From positions 1 to 17,420 of the forward strand of contig JAFGPY010000091.1 of the NCBI GenBank assembly GCA_016935955.1: a stretch of 17,420 bases of DNA, read 5' to 3'. Below, in pieces: positions 14,375 through 17,420 of the stretch (positions are counted from its first letter, which is position 1; each line of letters begins with the position of its first letter). The notes under the pieces were generated by a model that saw nothing but the letters and a program-made list of their open reading frames with translations, was not told the origin of the DNA and made no database searches. This DNA is from Planctomycetota bacterium. Its GTDB lineage: Bacteria; Planctomycetota; Phycisphaerae; FEN-1346; JAACEH01. Made by a program: the position numbers and the translations under genes.

Positions 14375-15250
14375 ATGGAAACGAATCACAGCGAGTCGAA
14401 CTGGGAACAGATTCTTGACGAGCAGATGCCCGCGATCATCAATGGGCTGCGCGGCAGTCAACTGAAGCTGCTGGACGGTCGTCCGCCGACGGTGAACCGG
14501 CGTTTCAATTCGCACAACCATCCGGAGTTGTGCGTGGTGACTCGCGGCACGATCGAGGTGCTCAACGAAGGCGAACTGATTCGCGTGCGGGCCCGCGAGG
14601 TGCTGCTGGTGGCGCCGCGGATGCTGCACGAGACGCGCGCCGTCGGCCGCAGCGCCGAGACGCTGTGGATGGCCGCATCGCCGAACCATCTGGGCAGCCA
14701 GGTGGCTCGCTTCGACGCCCAGGGCGGTCACGAGACGCTCGGGGCCCTGGACTTCCTGGATTTCCCGCCGGCCAACCGCATCCTGACGCAACTGATCGAC
14801 GAACTGAACAAGCGCGAGCGCGGCTGGCTGTCGCTGTGCAAGGGGTTGCTGAACATGCTCTTCGCGCAGGCCCTGCGCCAATTGGGCACCGACGGTCGCC
14901 CCCTGCCGCCGCACGAGGACTGGTCCGACGCCCAGGTGGTGGCCTTCAACGCCCGCGACTTCGTGCAGCGAAACTACAGCCGCGACGTGACGCTGGCCCA
15001 GGTGGCGCACCACGTGGCCCTGTCGCCGAACTACCTGGCGAGCCTGTTCAAGAAGCAGTTCGGTCGGACGATCATCGACTTCCTGACGGAGGTGCGGATC
15101 GAGGCGGCCAAGCAGTTGCTGGAACGGAGCGACACGAAGATCTCGCAGATCGCCGAGCAGGTGGGCTACAACAGCCCGTACTACTTCAGCCGCGCGTTCA
15201 AGAAGGTGGTCCGCTGCTCGCCCAAGGAATTCCGCGACCGCACCCGATAG
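14375..15250 (+). CDS. AraC/XylS-family transcriptional regulator
   Basis: 291 residues from the ATG at 14375; AGGAGAG (14361-14367) lies 7 nt upstream. The N-terminal part (about residues 40-100) reads as a cupin-type sensor: NSHNHPELCVVTRGTIEVL and VLLVAPRMLHET follow the AraC cupin pattern with a His-rich ligand site. The C-terminal 100 residues hold two helix-turn-helix motifs: VTLAQVAHHVALSPNYLASLFKK and, near the end, ISQIAEQVGYNSPYYFSRAFKK followed by SPKEFRDR. Such proteins activate nearby catabolic genes when a sugar or similar ligand binds. It is divergent from GH116 and in line with the aminotransferase and ceramidase-like genes, which are its most likely targets. The ligand is unknown. 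Confidence 0.92.
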   Translation: METNHSESNWEQILDEQMPAIINGLRGSQLKLLDGRPPTVNRRFNSHNHPELCVVTRGTIEVLNEGELIRVRAREVLLVAPRMLHETRAVGRSAETLWMAASPNHLGSQVARFDAQGGHETLGALDFLDFPPANRILTQLIDELNKRERGWLSLCKGLLNMLFAQALRQLGTDGRPLPPHEDWSDAQVVAFNARDFVQRNYSRDVTLAQVAHHVALSPNYLASLFKKQFGRTIIDFLTEVRIEAAKQLLERSDTKISQIAEQVGYNSPYYFSRAFKKVVRCSPKEFRDRTR

Positions 15251-15369
15251 TGACATTTTACAACATGAATCGTAACTCAGTACATGGCGTCGCCCGGACC
15301 CAAGGGTACACTGGTGACGAGTGGTGTATTGGGGACAACTCTCTATCAAGAAAACAGGAGTGATTCGGT

Positions 15370-16647
15370 ATGGCGAAGTTGGCGATTAACGGCGGCAAGA
15401 TGGTTCTGCCCAAGGGCGTGCAGGTCAAGTGGCCGCAGTTCGACAAGAGCGACGAGAAGGCGCTGCTGGCGGTCTTCCGCAGCGGCAAGTGGTGGCGCGG
15501 CGGCACGATCGCGGACCAGGCGGCGAGCGAGTGCGGCAAGTTCGAGCGTGCCTTCGCCAAGTACCAGGACGCCAAGTTCGGCCTCTGTGTGCCCAACGGA
15601 ACGATCGCCGTGGAGTTGGCCCTGCGAGCCGCCGGCGTCAAGCCGGGCGACGAGGTGATCGTGCCGGCCCTGTCGTTCGTGGTCTCGGCCTCGGCGGCCC
15701 TGCCGCTCGGAGCGGTTCCCGTCTTCGCCGACTGCGACCCCAAGACGCTGCAGATGGACCCGGCGGCCATCGAGGCGGCCATCTCGCCGCGGACCGCGGC
15801 CATCGTCATCGTCCACTTCGGCGGCTACCCGGCCGACCTCGACCGCATCGTCAAGATCGCCCGCAAGCACAAGCTGCCGCTGATCGAGGACTGTGCCCAC
15901 GCCCAGGGCTCGCAGTGGCGCGGCAAGGGCGTCGGCTCGTACGGCCAGTTCGGCACGTTCAGCTTCCAGCAGTCCAAGGCCCTGACCTCGGGCGAGGGCG
16001 GCATCGTCGTGTGCAACACGGCCGACGACTGGCGGAAGGCTTACCGCTTCCACAACCTCGGCCGCCTCGAGACGCAGGGCTTCTACGACTTCTACGAGAT
16101 GTCGTCGAACTACCGGCTGACCGACCTGCAGGGCGCGATCCTGAACTCGCAGTTCGTCAAGTTGAAGAAGCAGGTCGGCGTGAAGATGGCCAACACGAAG
16201 GCCCTCGGCGCCACCCTGAAGAAGATCGGCGGCCTGGAGCCGCTGCCGGCGGATAAGCGGATCACGCGTCGTGGCTACTATTACTTCTGCCTGCAGTACG
16301 ACGCCGACGAGTTCAAGGGCCTGCACCGCGAGGACTTCCTGGAGGCCATCCGGGCCGAGGGCGTCATGATGGGCCACGGCTACGGCCGCTCGATCCACAA
16401 CTACCCGCTGTTCCAGAACATGAAGGTTCCGGGCAAGTACGCCGGCGCGCAGTACAAGAAGGTGCACTGCCCGAACACCGAGAAGGCCTGCGCCGACACG
16501 CTCTGCACGATCCACCAGGCGGCGCTGCTGGCCGATCGCAAGCAGTTCCTGAAGATCGCCGACGCCGTGGCCAAGATCAAGGACAACATCGACGAGCTGG
16601 TCAAGCCCAAGAGCACCGCTCGCAAGGCGATGGCGAAGAAGAAGTAG
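15370..16647 (+). CDS. DegT/DnrJ/EryC1/StrS-family PLP aminotransferase
   Basis: 425 residues; AGGAG (15356-15360) lies 9 nt before the ATG. The fold is a type I PLP aminotransferase. GLCVPNGTIAVELAL is the phosphate-binding start of the family, PALSFVVSASA follows, and IEDCAHAQG holds the Asp that contacts the pyridine nitrogen. SFQQSKALTSGEGG carries the PLP Lys203, and the SSNYRLTDLQGAIL motif is typical. Members make amino sugars or amino-cyclitols, transferring an amino group to a keto sugar; some act only in sensing or dehydration. The C-terminus ends in a Lys/Ala tail (ARKAMAKKK) that is not part of the enzyme core. It follows the AraC gene by 119 bases and precedes the ceramidase-like gene by 129 bases. 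It is not obvious what an amino sugar would do in this locus. Confidence 0.93.
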   Translation: MAKLAINGGKMVLPKGVQVKWPQFDKSDEKALLAVFRSGKWWRGGTIADQAASECGKFERAFAKYQDAKFGLCVPNGTIAVELALRAAGVKPGDEVIVPALSFVVSASAALPLGAVPVFADCDPKTLQMDPAAIEAAISPRTAAIVIVHFGGYPADLDRIVKIARKHKLPLIEDCAHAQGSQWRGKGVGSYGQFGTFSFQQSKALTSGEGGIVVCNTADDWRKAYRFHNLGRLETQGFYDFYEMSSNYRLTDLQGAILNSQFVKLKKQVGVKMANTKALGATLKKIGGLEPLPADKRITRRGYYYFCLQYDADEFKGLHREDFLEAIRAEGVMMGHGYGRSIHNYPLFQNMKVPGKYAGAQYKKVHCPNTEKACADTLCTIHQAALLADRKQFLKIADAVAKIKDNIDELVKPKSTARKAMAKKK

Positions 16648-16684
16648 ACCGGTCGCGGCAAGCGGCCAACCAACTGTAATCCGA

Positions 16685-16731
16685 GGGTGCCACATTCCGG
16701 CGGCGGTCGGCACGCGCTGGAGTGTGGCACC
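16685..16731. repeat. GGTGCCACA palindrome after the aminotransferase gene
   Basis: GGTGCCACATTCC (16686-16698) faces GGAGTGTGGCACC (16719-16731), with one mismatch. The interior contains GTCGGCACGC, as in the other compound elements. It lies 38 bases after the stop codon and is followed by CTTT, so it could serve as a terminator. Confidence 0.7.
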
Positions 16732-16776
16732 TTTGGCCTCATCTGTTGGACAGTGCCGAAGTGGGGAGGAACTCGC

Positions 16777-17420
16777 ATGGCCGACAAGTTGCTGATCGGC
16801 ATCGCCTCAACCGACATCACCCCGCCCGTGGGCGTGACGCTCTCGGGATACACCCCGCGGCTGAGCACATCGGTCGGACACACCCTGCGGGCCGAGGCCC
16901 TGGCCTGCCGCCGCGGCAAAGACGCCTGGGTCATGATCACCAGCGACACGATCGGCTACTCGCGCGACGACGTGGCCGACATCCGGGCCGGCATCACCAA
17001 GGCCTGCGGTCTGCCGCGCGAGGCCATCCTCGTCTGCGCCACCCACACCCACAGCGGACCGGCGACCCTCTTCGGCGGCGACAACCTGTCGGACATGGAC
17101 CGCCAGTACATGGCCGACCTCAAGGGCAAGCTGGCCGACGTGGCCGTTGCGGCCTTCAATGCGGCCGAGCCCGGGCAACTGGAGACCGCATGGGCCGAGG
17201 CCCCGACGCTGAGTTCGAACCGTCGCGTTCAACTCCCCGACGGCACGTGGGGCAACGAGTGGAACGATCCCGACGGCAAGCACCCGGGCTACTTCGACCC
17301 GACGGTGATGCTTATCGGCGCTCGCCGTCCGAATGGGCGACTTGCCGCCCTCGTGGTGGCCTACGGTTGCCACCCGGTCACCCTCGGGTACGACAGCTAC
17401 GCCATCTCGCCGGACTATCC
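16777..17420 (+). CDS. Neutral/alkaline ceramidase-like hydrolase, 3'-truncated by window edge
   Basis: 214 complete codons are visible, starting at the ATG at 16777 with GGGGAGGA 6 nt upstream. No signal peptide is seen; the protein begins MADKLLIGIASTDITPPVGV. This start and LSGY are typical of the ceramidase N-terminal domain (the ITPP box). CATHTHSGPA gives zinc-binding His90 and His92, and YGCHPVTLG gives His199, the second zinc block. The remaining ligands (a Glu and a Tyr in the second half) lie beyond the window. In bacteria this family includes true neutral ceramidases, but most planctomycete members are uncharacterised metal hydrolases. Its place after the AraC and DegT genes and opposite GH116 suggests joint regulation. 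True ceramidases are usually exported, so the missing signal peptide speaks for a cytoplasmic relative with another substrate. Confidence 0.85.
   Translation, partial: MADKLLIGIASTDITPPVGVTLSGYTPRLSTSVGHTLRAEALACRRGKDAWVMITSDTIGYSRDDVADIRAGITKACGLPREAILVCATHTHSGPATLFGGDNLSDMDRQYMADLKGKLADVAVAAFNAAEPGQLETAWAEAPTLSSNRRVQLPDGTWGNEWNDPDGKHPGYFDPTVMLIGARRPNGRLAALVVAYGCHPVTLGYDSYAISPDY

Noticed and set aside
15250..15278. Promoter between the AraC and DegT genes (GTGACA and TAACTC)
   Set aside because: Spacing is 17 bp but the -10 box matches only two of six positions; co-transcription or AraC-dependent control is as likely.

Overview
The window reads as a chromosomal fragment from a GC-rich bacterium, most likely a member of the Planctomycetota (probably a metagenome or environmental genome). 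This rests on the mix of families rather than on a marker gene: a DUF1571 lipoprotein (a family known mainly from planctomycetes), heparinase II/III-type, creatininase-type, GH116 and neutral-ceramidase-type enzymes, many secreted proteins of unknown function, and intergenic spaces full of short palindromic repeats. No rRNA, tRNA, CRISPR array, transposase or phage gene was seen.

Layout. (1) 1-1485: the 3' part of a heparinase II/III-like polysaccharide lyase. (2) 1486-4966: a block with visibly lower GC and looser third-position codon use. It has a long leader with a good sigma70-like promoter, a secreted protein of unknown function, a strong hairpin, and then a tightly coupled pair (ATGA overlap) of a lipoprotein and an extracytoplasmic protein with a C-terminal membrane anchor. 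None of the three is recognisable. (3) 5051-10248, all on the minus strand: DUF1571 lipoprotein, creatininase-family hydrolase, M42 metallopeptidase and a CoA-disulfide-reductase/rhodanese fusion, separated by repeat-filled gaps. (4) 10249-11433: mostly palindromic repeats around one small secreted protein. (5) 11434-14079 minus: a GH116 glycosidase. It is divergent from (6) a plus-strand set of AraC-family regulator (14375-15250), DegT-type PLP aminotransferase (15370-16647) and the N-terminal part of a neutral/alkaline-ceramidase-like hydrolase (16777 to the window end).

How the genes may work together. The AraC regulator sits between the divergent GH116 gene and the aminotransferase/ceramidase-like genes, the usual position for a local regulator of a catabolic locus. 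GH116 includes glucosylceramidases and the last gene belongs to the ceramidase superfamily, so glycolipid breakdown is a testable idea. Both families are broader than that in planctomycetes, and the idea is inference only. The 5' heparinase-like gene fits a polysaccharide-degrading lifestyle.

The least ordinary signal is in the intergenic DNA: at least a dozen modular palindromes. Some share flanks while their stems differ in a compensated way. Two are ~107-bp copies with the same 3' tail. In two cases the same palindrome occurs both with a tiny loop and with a ~30-nt module in the loop, and related modules sit inside other, unrelated stems. Several of these hairpins start within a few to a few dozen bases of stop codons.
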